Assembly: GCA_002327255.1 (NCBI GenBank) | Contig: DCUM01000145.1 | Span: 1-6,458, forward strand | Direction of reading: 5' to 3' | DNA length: 6,458 bases | Source of the DNA: a bacterium UBA2214 | GTDB lineage: Bacteria > Zhuqueibacterota > Zhuqueibacteria > Residuimicrobiales > Residuimicrobiaceae | Part shown: positions 1 to 6,457 of the stretch, piece after piece | How the letters are laid out: each line of letters starts with the position of its first letter | How positions within the stretch are numbered: the first letter of the stretch is position 1 | Position numbers and translations under genes: made by a program | The notes under the pieces: model-generated | Databases searched by the model: none | What the model saw: only the letters and a program-made list of their open reading frames with translations | Told to the model about the DNA's origin: nothing

Positions 1-1
1 T

Positions 2-2125
2 TTCATTGACGCCGCCGATGGGTTGTATCTCCCCGTTCTGGTTGACCGAACCCGTGACCGCCAAATCCTGGCGGATCGGCACATCCGCCAGCCGCGACAG
101 CAGCGCATAGATTTCCGTGGAGGAGGCGCTGTCGCCGTCGACGCCGCCGTAGGACTGTTCGAAACAGAGGCTGGCGTTGATGCACAGCGGCTTGTCCTGG
201 GCAAAACGGCTCTGCAGATAACTCGAGAGGATCAACACACCCTTGTCGTGGGTGGGCCCGCTCAGGGCGGCTTCGCGTTCGATGTTGACGATGCCCTGCC
301 GGCCCATGGCGGTCTGCGCCGTGATGCGCGACGGCTGGCCAAAGTGATAATCGCCCGTGCTCAACACCGAGAGGCCGTTGACCTGTCCGACCTTCGCGCC
401 GTCGCTGTCGATCATCACCGTGCCCTCGATCATCTGTTCGTGAATCTTCTCCTCCACGAGGTTGAGCCGGTGCCGGCTTTCGCCGAGCGCGCGCTCGACG
501 TGCCGTTTCTCGACGATGTCGGCGTCCTCCGCGATGGCCTGGTGATGGGCCTCGCGCAGCAGATCGGCAATGTGGGTGAAGCGCGTCGTCAGCTTGTTCT
601 GCCGCCCGGTGAGGCGCACACCGTGCTCCGCGACCTCGGAGACGGCGCTGGCATCGAAGGGCAGCAGTTCCTGATCATCACAGATTCTTTTGATGAATCC
701 GGCATAGTGTTTGAGATTATAGGGATTGTTGGGCATGACCGAATCAAATTCGGCCTTGATTTTGAATATTTTCTGAAAATCATCATCGGCGTGATAGAGC
801 AGTTGATAGAGGTAAGGGTCGCCGATGATGATGACCTTGACGTGAATCTCGATCGCTTCCGGCTTGAGGGCGGTCAGGGCAAAGGGCGCGAGCTGATCAG
901 ACGCACTGATTTCGGTGGCGCGGTTCTTCAGCACCCGTTTGAGCGTATGCCAGGCGCCGGGCTCCTGCAGGACATCCATGGCCTGGAGGACGAGATAACC
1001 GCCGTTGGCGCGCAGCAGCGATCCGGCGCGAATGCGGGTGAAATCGCTGCGCCACTGGCCATCGCCATCGATGAGCCGCTCAATGGCGCCGAAGAGTCTG
1101 GACATGGTCGGTGTGTTTTCGAAAATGACCGGCGCGCGGTCACGACCCGCATTGTCGACCAGGACGTTGATGCGGTATTCGAGGAAGGCATCCAGGGCCG
1201 TTGAGGGCTTGTCCGGTTTGGGCTCGGCTTCCTCAGCGGCGCCGGGATGGCGAAATAGATCGAGGGTCTCGAGCAGATGATCGCGCACGGAATCAAACCA
1301 GACGCCGAGTTTGGCATCCGGGTACTTTGGGCGCAGCTCGCTCAGGCTCTCTTCGATGAGGGGACGGATGATGGATTGTTCCAGTTCCGCCAGTTTGGCT
1401 TTCTTCTCGCGCTGCAGCTTTTGGTTGGTTTTGTAGAGCCTGGCCAGTTCCCTGGTCAATTCGACATGGGTGGCATGGATTTTCTTGATCTGTTTTTCGC
1501 TGATCTTGCCGGCTTCCAGCAATTCCCCCAGACCCTCCAGCGTCACCGGCTGATTGTCGATGACCGGCAAAACATCCGGTTTGGTGTAGGGCCCCACCTG
1601 AACCTGCACCAGGGTAAAATTTTCCTTGCGGGCTTTTTCCTCGAGCCTGTGGAGATTTTTATTCTGCTGGCGCGTATAGGTCTCCGCCAGTTTGTCGCGT
1701 TGATCCCGGGTGCGGTCGCTCTCCATGACCTGCGGGATGGCTGCGCGCAGATGCACGATGAGATCATCCATCTCTTTTTTCAGAGAACTGCCCTGCCCCG
1801 CCGGCAGGATGATGGCCAGGGGCATATCGGGGGCACGAAAATTGTTGACGTAGCAGATGTCCGGAGGCACCTCGCGTTTGAAGCGGTCATCCTGGAGCAA
1901 AAAGCGCACCGTGGTGGTGCGTCCCGTGCCCGCGGCGCCGGCGACAAAGATGTTATAGCCCGGATAGTCCATCTCAAAGCCCGCCTTGAGGGCTTCGACG
2001 GCGCGTTCCTGTCCCAGTATCTGGCGGAAGGTGTCGATCTCGTCGGTGGACTGAAACGCATTGGCGAATTCATCGCACTGCCAGCGCAGTTTTTCTATCG
2101 GGACTATTTCGTAGTGTTTGGGCAT
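2..2125 (-). CDS. Lon-like (LonB-type, COG1067) AAA+ ATP-dependent protease, C-terminus cut off by window edge
   Basis: This is a cytoplasmic ATP-driven serine protease of the Lon family, read as 708 codons without a stop until the window ends. The N-terminus (IEKLRWQCD, then GQERAVEAL near residue 38) is typical of the bacterial LonB-like group. Walker A is GAAGTGRT at residues 63-70, with Arg69 where most AAA+ proteins have Lys. A long charged helical insert spans roughly 115-275. The second half of the ATPase follows: ANGGYLVLQAMD (373-384, Walker B region), IIIGDPYLYQLLY, then LTGRQNKLTTRF (sensor 2-like). The Lon protease domain begins near 565 and includes NIEREAALSG. The catalytic Ser666 sits in DGDSASS. 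The expected dyad Lys lies about 43 residues later, at residue 709, which is the first codon lost; its one visible base (A) fits AAA or AAG. Family members usually run near 800 residues, so about 100 are missing. The ATG at 2125 has AGGAG six bases upstream. A longer in-frame start exists at 2257. It has no LonA-type N-domain, so it is not classical Lon. Confidence 0.94.
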   Translation of the reverse strand, partial: MPKHYEIVPIEKLRWQCDEFANAFQSTDEIDTFRQILGQERAVEALKAGFEMDYPGYNIFVAGAAGTGRTTTVRFLLQDDRFKREVPPDICYVNNFRAPDMPLAIILPAGQGSSLKKEMDDLIVHLRAAIPQVMESDRTRDQRDKLAETYTRQQNKNLHRLEEKARKENFTLVQVQVGPYTKPDVLPVIDNQPVTLEGLGELLEAGKISEKQIKKIHATHVELTRELARLYKTNQKLQREKKAKLAELEQSIIRPLIEESLSELRPKYPDAKLGVWFDSVRDHLLETLDLFRHPGAAEEAEPKPDKPSTALDAFLEYRINVLVDNAGRDRAPVIFENTPTMSRLFGAIERLIDGDGQWRSDFTRIRAGSLLRANGGYLVLQAMDVLQEPGAWHTLKRVLKNRATEISASDQLAPFALTALKPEAIEIHVKVIIIGDPYLYQLLYHADDDFQKIFKIKAEFDSVMPNNPYNLKHYAGFIKRICDDQELLPFDASAVSEVAEHGVRLTGRQNKLTTRFTHIADLLREAHHQAIAEDADIVEKRHVERALGESRHRLNLVEEKIHEQMIEGTVMIDSDGAKVGQVNGLSVLSTGDYHFGQPSRITAQTAMGRQGIVNIEREAALSGPTHDKGVLILSSYLQSRFAQDKPLCINASLCFEQSYGGVDGDSASSTEIYALLSRLADVPIRQDLAVTGSVNQNGEIQPIGGVNE

Positions 2126-2131
2126 TTCAGG

Positions 2132-2136
2132 CTCCT
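2132..2136 (-). promoter_or_regulatory. Ribosome binding site for the Lon-like protease (preferred start)
   Basis: On the minus strand AGGAG lies six bases before the ATG at 2125-2123. This supports that ATG as the start. The protein begins MPKHYEIVPIEKLRW, which places the conserved family N-terminus within the first 20 residues. Confidence 0.7.
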
Positions 2137-2164
2137 GTGACATCGTTTGCTGCATTGGGGTCTG

Positions 2165-2247
2165 TGACGATCGCGAAAACGGATTTTGCGCGGGGTGTCC
2201 GGGGAAAAGGGCGCCCACGCCCGGGCGGCCTGGGCCCGCGATCGTCA
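2165..2247. repeat. 11-bp perfect inverted repeat with a 61-bp GC-rich loop in the dnaG-protease spacer
   Basis: TGACGATCGCG at 2165-2175 is the exact reverse complement of CGCGATCGTCA at 2237-2247. In the minus-strand transcript two G-U pairs could extend the stem inwards. The loop contains further self-complementary GC-rich segments. No target-site duplication is visible, and no transposase is nearby. It could be a structured RNA element between dnaG and the protease, or a small dispersed palindromic repeat. Which one cannot be decided from a single copy. Confidence 0.6.
2205..2222 (-). terminator. Weak candidate intrinsic terminator downstream of dnaG
   Basis: Read on the minus strand, GGGCG-TGGG-CGCCC is followed by TTTT: a five-pair all-GC stem, a four-base loop and a short T run. 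It lies about 145 bases after the dnaG stop and 80 bases before the protease start. The T run is short, and the stem overlaps the arm of the 8-bp inverted repeat, so the two structures exclude each other. It may only attenuate read-through into the protease gene, or may be a by-product of high GC. Confidence 0.3.
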
Positions 2248-2255
2248 GCGTGGGC
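2213..2255. repeat. Second inverted repeat (8 bp) interleaved with the 11-bp repeat
   Basis: GCCCACGC at 2213-2220 is the exact reverse complement of GCGTGGGC at 2248-2255. In minus-strand RNA two flanking G-U pairs could lengthen the helix to ten pairs. The right arm directly abuts the right arm of the 11-bp repeat (2237-2247), while the left arm lies inside that repeat's loop. The order of arms is therefore that of an H-type pseudoknot. The region is GC-rich, which raises the odds of chance pairing. Confidence 0.45.
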
Positions 2256-2258
2256 ATG

Positions 2259-2266
2259 CCTCCTCC
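2259..2266 (-). promoter_or_regulatory. Purine-rich Shine-Dalgarno-like site before an alternative in-frame protease start
   Basis: GGAGGAGG on the minus strand is followed by one base and an ATG at 2257-2255. That ATG is in frame with the protease ATG at 2125, and no stop interrupts the 44 codons between them. A TGA lies five codons upstream, so 2257 is the first possible ATG. The spacing is short for the 3'-most AGGAGG but acceptable (four bases) for the upstream GGAGG. The added N-terminus would be proline- and glutamine-rich and unlike the conserved family N-terminus. I treat it as an alternative, not the main call. Confidence 0.35.
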
Positions 2267-2366
2267 GGGGTCTCACCGCATCCTCGTTCCATGACCGCCG
2301 TTTTCATCTGCGCCCGTTGCCGTGCTGATGCGTCCGGCCTTGTCGTGCCCGAAAGAGCGCACGGCG

Positions 2367-4160
2367 TCATTCAAACGCAAAATTGATCTGTTCGAGGTGC
2401 TTGCGTTCTTCAATCAGTTCGCGGTACTGCTGCAGCACCTCATCCTTCGGTTTTTCGCCGCTTTTCATCTCCTTGCGCAGCTGGTCGATGCGTTGATCCA
2501 GCTTGGCGATGCGGATGGTGTTGAAGCAATCGAAGGCGTAGCGCTCCGGATGGTTTTGCTGGCCGGGCTTTTGCAAGAGCCGGGTTATCGTACTGGCGAT
2601 GGCTGGATCCTGGATCAGCGTCAGATAGCGCTGCACCTCAAAAGCGATGCCCTCGACTCCATCGAGCTCGAGATGCTCAAAGATGGCGCGGATGTCCGGG
2701 TGCAAAAAATCGGCAGCCGGGAGGACGCCGAGGAGCCGCGGCAGCAGTTCCGGATGGGCGAAAACGACTTCCAGCAGTCCCAGCTCCGCCGCGCCGCGCC
2801 TGGTGGCGAAGAAGCGGTCGTCCTTTTTCTCCCCGCTTTTGGGCGCATCGGGACGGAGTTGCAGGCGCAGGCGTTGTTCCATCTTGCGCACTTCGCTCCA
2901 GAGAACGGCCTCTTCGACATGCAGCTTTTCGCCGAGGTCGCGAATGAGAAAGGATTTCTGGATGGGGTCGGCCATTTTCGCCACCGAAGCGAGCAGGTCG
3001 CGGGTCGATTCCGCCTTCTGGCTCGGCGTCCGCAGCATGCCTTTCTGCTCCATCAGGCGCAGCTTGTAGTCCATCAGCGGCATCGCCTGGCCGAGCTGGC
3101 TGCGCAGCGCTTCGGCGCCTTTTTCGCGCACAAACTCGTCCGGATCCTGTCCGGAAGGCAGCAGACAGATGCGCACGTCAAAGCCGTTGCTGAGCAGGAT
3201 ATCCGCGCCGCGCAGGGAGGCGGCGGCGCCCGCCGAATCGCCGTCGTAGAGGATGGAGGCATTGGCGGTGTAGCGCCGCAGCAGGCGCGCGTGTTCATCG
3301 CTCAGTGCGGTGCCGGAGGTCGCCACCACCGGGGTGATGCCGGCGCTGTGCAGGCTGATGAGATCGGTATAGCCTTCGACGATGATGACGCTGTTCTCGC
3401 GTCGCACCGCTTCCCGGGCGAGATGCAGGCCATAGAGAATGTAGCGTTTCTGATAGACATCGGTCTCCGGCGAGTTGATATATTTGGGCGAATCGTCGTT
3501 GACGATGCGCCGCGCGCCGAAAGCGACCACCTGGTTGCTGAGGTTGTGGATGGCAAAGGTGATGCGGCCGCGGAAGCGGTCGTACATGCCGCCGGCCTCC
3601 TTGCGCAGGACGAGACCGGCGCGGACCAGCAGTTCCGGATTCACCGATTTTTTGCCGGCATAGTGCAGCAGGGCGTCCCAGCGATCGAGGCTGTAGCCGA
3701 TGCCGAAACGGGTATAGAGGGCTTCATCGAGTCCGCGCTTGCGCAAATAGTTGCGGGCGGATTCGGCCTCGGCCGCATGGAGGAGATTGTCGACAAAAAA
3801 ATCGTTGGCCATGTTGTTGGCGAAAAAGAGGGCTTCCTTCTCCTGCAGTTGCGAGAGGTCCTCTTCTTCCTCGGGGAGCACGATGCCCGCCGCCCTGGCG
3901 AGCAGGCGCACACTTTCGGGAAAGGTCAGCCGTTCGACGCGCATGATGAAGGTGAAAACGTTGCCGCCGGCGCCGCAGCCGAAGCAGTGAAATATCTGCA
4001 GCTCCGGATTGACGCTGAAAGAGGGCGTCTTTTCCGGATGAAACGGGCAGAGTCCAAAGTAATTCTTGCCGCGCTTGGTCAGGGTCACATAGCCGGAGAC
4101 GATATCCGCGACATCGCTGGCCATGCGCACCTGTTCTATTTTATCCTGGGGAATTTTCAC
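2367..4160 (-). CDS. dnaG: DNA primase DnaG
   Basis: DnaG is the replicative primase that makes RNA primers at the fork and docks on the replicative helicase DnaB. The 597-residue length is close to E. coli DnaG (581). The N-terminal CHC2 zinc-binding domain carries Cys38, His41, Cys59 and Cys62 (CPFHPEKTPSF, then HCFGCG). The core holds MYDRFRGRI (192-200) and PKYINSPET (225-233). The TOPRIM domain has Glu262 in VEGYTD, and Asp306 and Asp308 in YDGDSAG; these metal ligands match E. coli Glu265, Asp309 and Asp311. Residues after about 440 are less conserved and form the expected helicase-binding region. The start is GTG, with only a weak GAG five bases upstream. An in-frame TGA lies three codons before it, so no upstream start is possible. 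The next gene on this strand is the Lon-like protease after 241 bases, not the rpoD seen in many genomes. No frameshift or missing catalytic residue is visible. Confidence 0.98.
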   Translation of the reverse strand: MKIPQDKIEQVRMASDVADIVSGYVTLTKRGKNYFGLCPFHPEKTPSFSVNPELQIFHCFGCGAGGNVFTFIMRVERLTFPESVRLLARAAGIVLPEEEEDLSQLQEKEALFFANNMANDFFVDNLLHAAEAESARNYLRKRGLDEALYTRFGIGYSLDRWDALLHYAGKKSVNPELLVRAGLVLRKEAGGMYDRFRGRITFAIHNLSNQVVAFGARRIVNDDSPKYINSPETDVYQKRYILYGLHLAREAVRRENSVIIVEGYTDLISLHSAGITPVVATSGTALSDEHARLLRRYTANASILYDGDSAGAAASLRGADILLSNGFDVRICLLPSGQDPDEFVREKGAEALRSQLGQAMPLMDYKLRLMEQKGMLRTPSQKAESTRDLLASVAKMADPIQKSFLIRDLGEKLHVEEAVLWSEVRKMEQRLRLQLRPDAPKSGEKKDDRFFATRRGAAELGLLEVVFAHPELLPRLLGVLPAADFLHPDIRAIFEHLELDGVEGIAFEVQRYLTLIQDPAIASTITRLLQKPGQQNHPERYAFDCFNTIRIAKLDQRIDQLRKEMKSGEKPKDEVLQQYRELIEERKHLEQINFAFE

Positions 4161-4175
4161 AAGGACTCATGCATG

Positions 4176-4213
4176 AAAAAAAACTTGACTTTCTGGGCTT
4201 TTGTTAATATGAT
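4176..4213 (+). promoter_or_regulatory. Strong sigma70-type promoter for the acyl-CoA ligase
   Basis: TTGACT at 4185-4190 and TATGAT at 4208-4213 are separated by 17 bases; each hexamer matches the consensus at five of six positions. A run of eight A residues (4176-4183) just upstream could act as an UP element. Transcription should start near 4219-4221, giving a leader of about 190 nt before the GTG at 4412. The -35 box lies only 25 bases from the dnaG start on the other strand, so proteins bound here could also affect dnaG. Confidence 0.8.
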
Positions 4214-4411
4214 GTAGCTATTGCGCACAGGAGCTGATCCATTCACAGGGCGGGGGAAAGGCAACGGCCGGTGGTTTGCATCTGGTGATGCCATCTGATA
4301 AATTTCCGATCCGGTTTTTTCTTTTACTGCGATTCCCGGCACCCGCAGCAGTGAACCATCCGGCGCCAATGCAAGCCCGCAAAAATAAACAGAAAAAAGG
4401 AGTGAATCATC
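4214..4411 (+). promoter_or_regulatory. Long untranslated leader of the acyl-CoA ligase; no known riboswitch recognised
   Basis: About 190 bases separate the promoter from the ligase start. Visible elements are a hairpin GCATC-TGGT-GATGC (4278-4291) and CCGATCCGG running into TTTTTTCTTTT (4306-4325). A weak outer stem could also form between 4266-4271 and 4311-4316. A T-rich run after GC pairs resembles an attenuator, but the stems are short. I compared it by eye with c-di-GMP-I, fluoride, TPP, ZTP and cobalamin cores and found no convincing match. The dnaG promoter must lie somewhere in or beyond this stretch on the opposite strand; I see no clear minus-strand -35/-10 pair. Confidence 0.4.
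4398..4402 (+). promoter_or_regulatory. Ribosome binding site of the acyl-CoA ligase
   Basis: AGGAG lies nine bases before the GTG at 4412, inside an A-rich stretch. No in-frame ATG lies nearby upstream, so this site decides the GTG start. The resulting protein begins MAKRTLPYLLEQSVERFP, a normal beginning for this family. Confidence 0.8.
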
Positions 4412-6325
4412 GTGGCCAAAAGGACGTTACCGTATCTTCTTGAGCAGAGCGTCGAACGCTTTCCCGACAATATATTGCTCTGGGAAAAAATAGGGGATCA
4501 GTATCAAGGCGCCACCTACCGGCAAGTCCGGGAGCAGGTGCATCTCTTTGCCGCCGGCCTGTTGGGTCTCGGCATTCAAAAAGGCGACCGGCTGGCATTG
4601 ATTTCAGAGGGCCGCAACGCCTGGGTGATCGCAGAATTGGGGATCCTCTATTGCGGCGCCATCAACGTCCCGATCTCCGTCAAGGTGGATGAACTCACCG
4701 ATCTGAAATTCAGGCTGAGCCATTCCGGATGCCGCATGGCGATCGTCTCCGGCGGGCATGCGCACAAGATCAAGGCCATAAAGAACGATTTGCCCGAACT
4801 GGAAAAGATGATCGTTTTTGACGAGACGGGCAGTTCAGATCCGGATGAAATTACTTTACAAAAACTCCTGCTAAAAGGCAAGGATTATCTCGAGCATCAC
4901 GCCGCTCTCTTCACCGAGACCTGGCAGGACGTGGAAGAATCCGATGCGGCCAACATCTGCTACACCTCCGGCACCACGGCCGATCCCAAGGGCATCATCC
5001 TGACGCACCGCAATTATACCGCCAACGTCGAGCAGGCCAGTTCCCTCCTGCCCATTCCCGAGTGGTACACCTCGCTGTTGATTCTGCCCTGGGACCATTC
5101 CTTCGCGCACACGGCGGGCATCTATACCCTGATGAAAAACGGCGCCTCCATGGCCTCGGTGCAGGTCGGCAAGACGGCGATGGAGACGCTGAAAAACGTC
5201 CCCATCAACATCAAGGAGACGCGGCCGGTATTTCTTCTCAGTGTGCCCGCCCTGGCGAGCAACTTCCGCAAGAATATCGAAAAAGGCATCCACCAGAAGG
5301 GCGCCAGGGTGGAAGCGCTGTTCAACAAGGCGATGGCGACCGCCTATAAATACAACGGCAACGGCTTCGACCGCGGCAAGGGCTGGCGCAAGGTCTACAA
5401 GCCGCTGCTGCTGCTCTATGACAAGATCCTCTTCAGCAAGATCCGCGAAAATTTTGGCGGCCGGCTCGAGTTCTTCATCGGCGGTGGCGCCCTCCTCGAC
5501 ATTGAATTGCAGCGTTTCTTCTACGCCATCGGCATCCCCATGTACCAGGGCTACGGCCTCACCGAGGCGGCGCCCATCATTTCGGCCAATGTGCCGAAAA
5601 TACACAAACTGGGTTCCTCAGGCCGCCTGGTTGCCGATCTCGAGTTGAAAATCTGCGACGAAAAGGGCGACGAGCTGCCGGCCGCTGAGAAGGGCGAGAT
5701 CGTCGTGCGCGGCGAAAACGTCATGGCCGGGTACTGGCGCAACGAAAAGGCCAGCGCCGAAGCGCTGCGCGACGGCTGGCTCCATACCGGCGACCTCGGC
5801 TACATGGACCGGGATGGCTTTCTCTATGTGCTCGGCCGCGAAAAGAGCCTGCTCATCTCCAACGACGGCGAAAAGTACAGTCCCGAGGGCATCGAGGAGA
5901 TGATCGTCGCCAATTCGGAATATATCGATCAGATGATGCTCTACAACAACCAGTCGCCCTATACGGTCGCCCTGGTTGTGCCCAACAAGGAGGCGTTGCT
6001 GCGCTTTTTGAAGAGCAAAAATCTCTCGCCGCAGTCGGATGCAGGACAACGCGAGGCGCTCAAGCTGCTGGAGGGCGAAGTGGCCAGGTATCGCGAAGGC
6101 GGCGAATACGCCGGCCTCTTCCCGGGCAAATGGCTGCCCGCGGCCATCGCCGTGCTCGGGGAGGGCTTTACGGAGCAGAACCGCTTCCTCAACAGCACCC
6201 TCAAAATGGTGCGCGGCCGCATCAGCGAACACTACAAACCGCGCCTCGATTATCTTTTCACCCCCGAGGCCAAGGACATCTGCAACAAACAAAACCTCAC
6301 CATCCTCTCGAGGTTGAGCGAATGA
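4412..6325 (+). CDS. Long-chain fatty acid--CoA ligase (AMP-forming acyl-CoA synthetase)
   Basis: This enzyme of the ANL superfamily activates a fatty acid with ATP to acyl-AMP and then forms acyl-CoA, at the cytoplasmic face of the membrane. It has 637 residues, the size of FadD/ACSL-like ligases. The motifs occur in order: YTSGTTADPKG (184-194, phosphate-binding A3), LPWDHSFAH (around 225-232), YQGYGLTEAAP (378-388, A5), HTGDLGY (458-464, Asp461 for the ribose), and GREKSLLISNDGEKYSP (475-491, hinge A8). Lys598 in STLKM is the probable adenylation lysine (A10). No transmembrane segment or signal peptide is evident. The region between A3 and A5 has the long insert usual in long-chain ligases, so long-chain substrates are the best guess, though the motifs do not prove chain length. 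It has its own promoter and a strong terminator, so it is probably monocistronic. No fadD symbol is given because orthology to E. coli FadD is not shown. All key residues are present. Confidence 0.95.
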   Translation: MAKRTLPYLLEQSVERFPDNILLWEKIGDQYQGATYRQVREQVHLFAAGLLGLGIQKGDRLALISEGRNAWVIAELGILYCGAINVPISVKVDELTDLKFRLSHSGCRMAIVSGGHAHKIKAIKNDLPELEKMIVFDETGSSDPDEITLQKLLLKGKDYLEHHAALFTETWQDVEESDAANICYTSGTTADPKGIILTHRNYTANVEQASSLLPIPEWYTSLLILPWDHSFAHTAGIYTLMKNGASMASVQVGKTAMETLKNVPINIKETRPVFLLSVPALASNFRKNIEKGIHQKGARVEALFNKAMATAYKYNGNGFDRGKGWRKVYKPLLLLYDKILFSKIRENFGGRLEFFIGGGALLDIELQRFFYAIGIPMYQGYGLTEAAPIISANVPKIHKLGSSGRLVADLELKICDEKGDELPAAEKGEIVVRGENVMAGYWRNEKASAEALRDGWLHTGDLGYMDRDGFLYVLGREKSLLISNDGEKYSPEGIEEMIVANSEYIDQMMLYNNQSPYTVALVVPNKEALLRFLKSKNLSPQSDAGQREALKLLEGEVARYREGGEYAGLFPGKWLPAAIAVLGEGFTEQNRFLNSTLKMVRGRISEHYKPRLDYLFTPEAKDICNKQNLTILSRLSE

Positions 6326-6345
6326 CACGCTCATCCTCTGGCTCT

Positions 6346-6378
6346 AAAAAGGCTGCTCGTCAGGGCAGCCTTTTTTTT
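6346..6378. terminator. Strong bidirectional intrinsic terminator after the acyl-CoA ligase
   Basis: The stem GGCTGC (6351-6356) pairs with GCAGCC (6365-6370) around an eight-base loop, and eight T residues follow. Five A residues before the stem pair with the T run, lengthening the helix. On the minus strand they give a TTTTT tail, so transcription arriving from the right would also be terminated. It lies 20 bases past the ligase TGA. Confidence 0.93.
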
Positions 6379-6457
6379 AGGGGTTCCCGGCATGCTTCAT
6401 ACACCGGGCGTGCAAGTCTCCGATGAACCCAACCAGGGGCATCATCAGCCGGACGAC
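6377..6457 (-). CDS. Possible C-terminal tail of an unrecognised convergent gene
   Basis: On the minus strand an open frame of 26 codons runs in from the window edge and ends at a TAA (6379-6377), exactly where the bidirectional terminator begins. The encoded tail ends in GFIGDLHARCMKHAGNP. About 22 of the 26 codons end in G or C, as in the neighbouring genes, while the other open minus-strand frame here shows a much weaker third-position bias. The position of the stop against a two-way terminator is what one expects of a convergent gene pair. I do not recognise the family from so short a tail. A chance open frame remains possible. Confidence 0.4.
   Translation of the reverse strand, partial: VVRLMMPLVGFIGDLHARCMKHAGNP

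Noticed and set aside
23..2140. Two long plus-strand open frames (23-1204 and 1277-2140) opposite the protease
   Set aside because: They share codon boundaries with the real minus-strand protease, which has full AAA+ and Lon motifs. They are mirror frames with no domain of their own.
2137..2386. Short plus-strand frames (2137-2328 and 2186-2386) in the dnaG-protease spacer
   Set aside because: They are short and Arg/Pro-rich, have no clear ribosome binding site or domain, and lie in the structured GC-rich spacer.
2322..4217. A 631-codon open frame on the plus strand covering all of dnaG
   Set aside because: It is antisense to a gene with every DnaG motif. GC-rich genes with G/C at third positions often leave the opposite strand open. 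Its translation shows no recognisable domain.
4219..4325. Possible c-di-GMP-I (GEMM) riboswitch, suggested by GCGCACAGG and GGGGGAAAGGCAACGG in the ligase leader
   Set aside because: The fragments resemble parts of the GEMM core, but the order, spacing and conserved second half do not fit. A covariance search would be needed to reopen the idea.
4157..4369. A 70-codon minus-strand frame in the dnaG-ligase intergenic region, starting at TTG
   Set aside because: It has a TTG start with no clear ribosome binding site and third-position usage unlike the neighbouring genes, and it spans the ligase promoter. It is treated as non-coding; only its overlap with the dnaG start is mentioned.
4871..6334. 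Two minus-strand frames of about 240 codons (4871-5605 and 5618-6334) opposite the ligase
   Set aside because: They are antisense shadows of a fully motif-supported ligase, without a ribosome binding site or recognisable domain.
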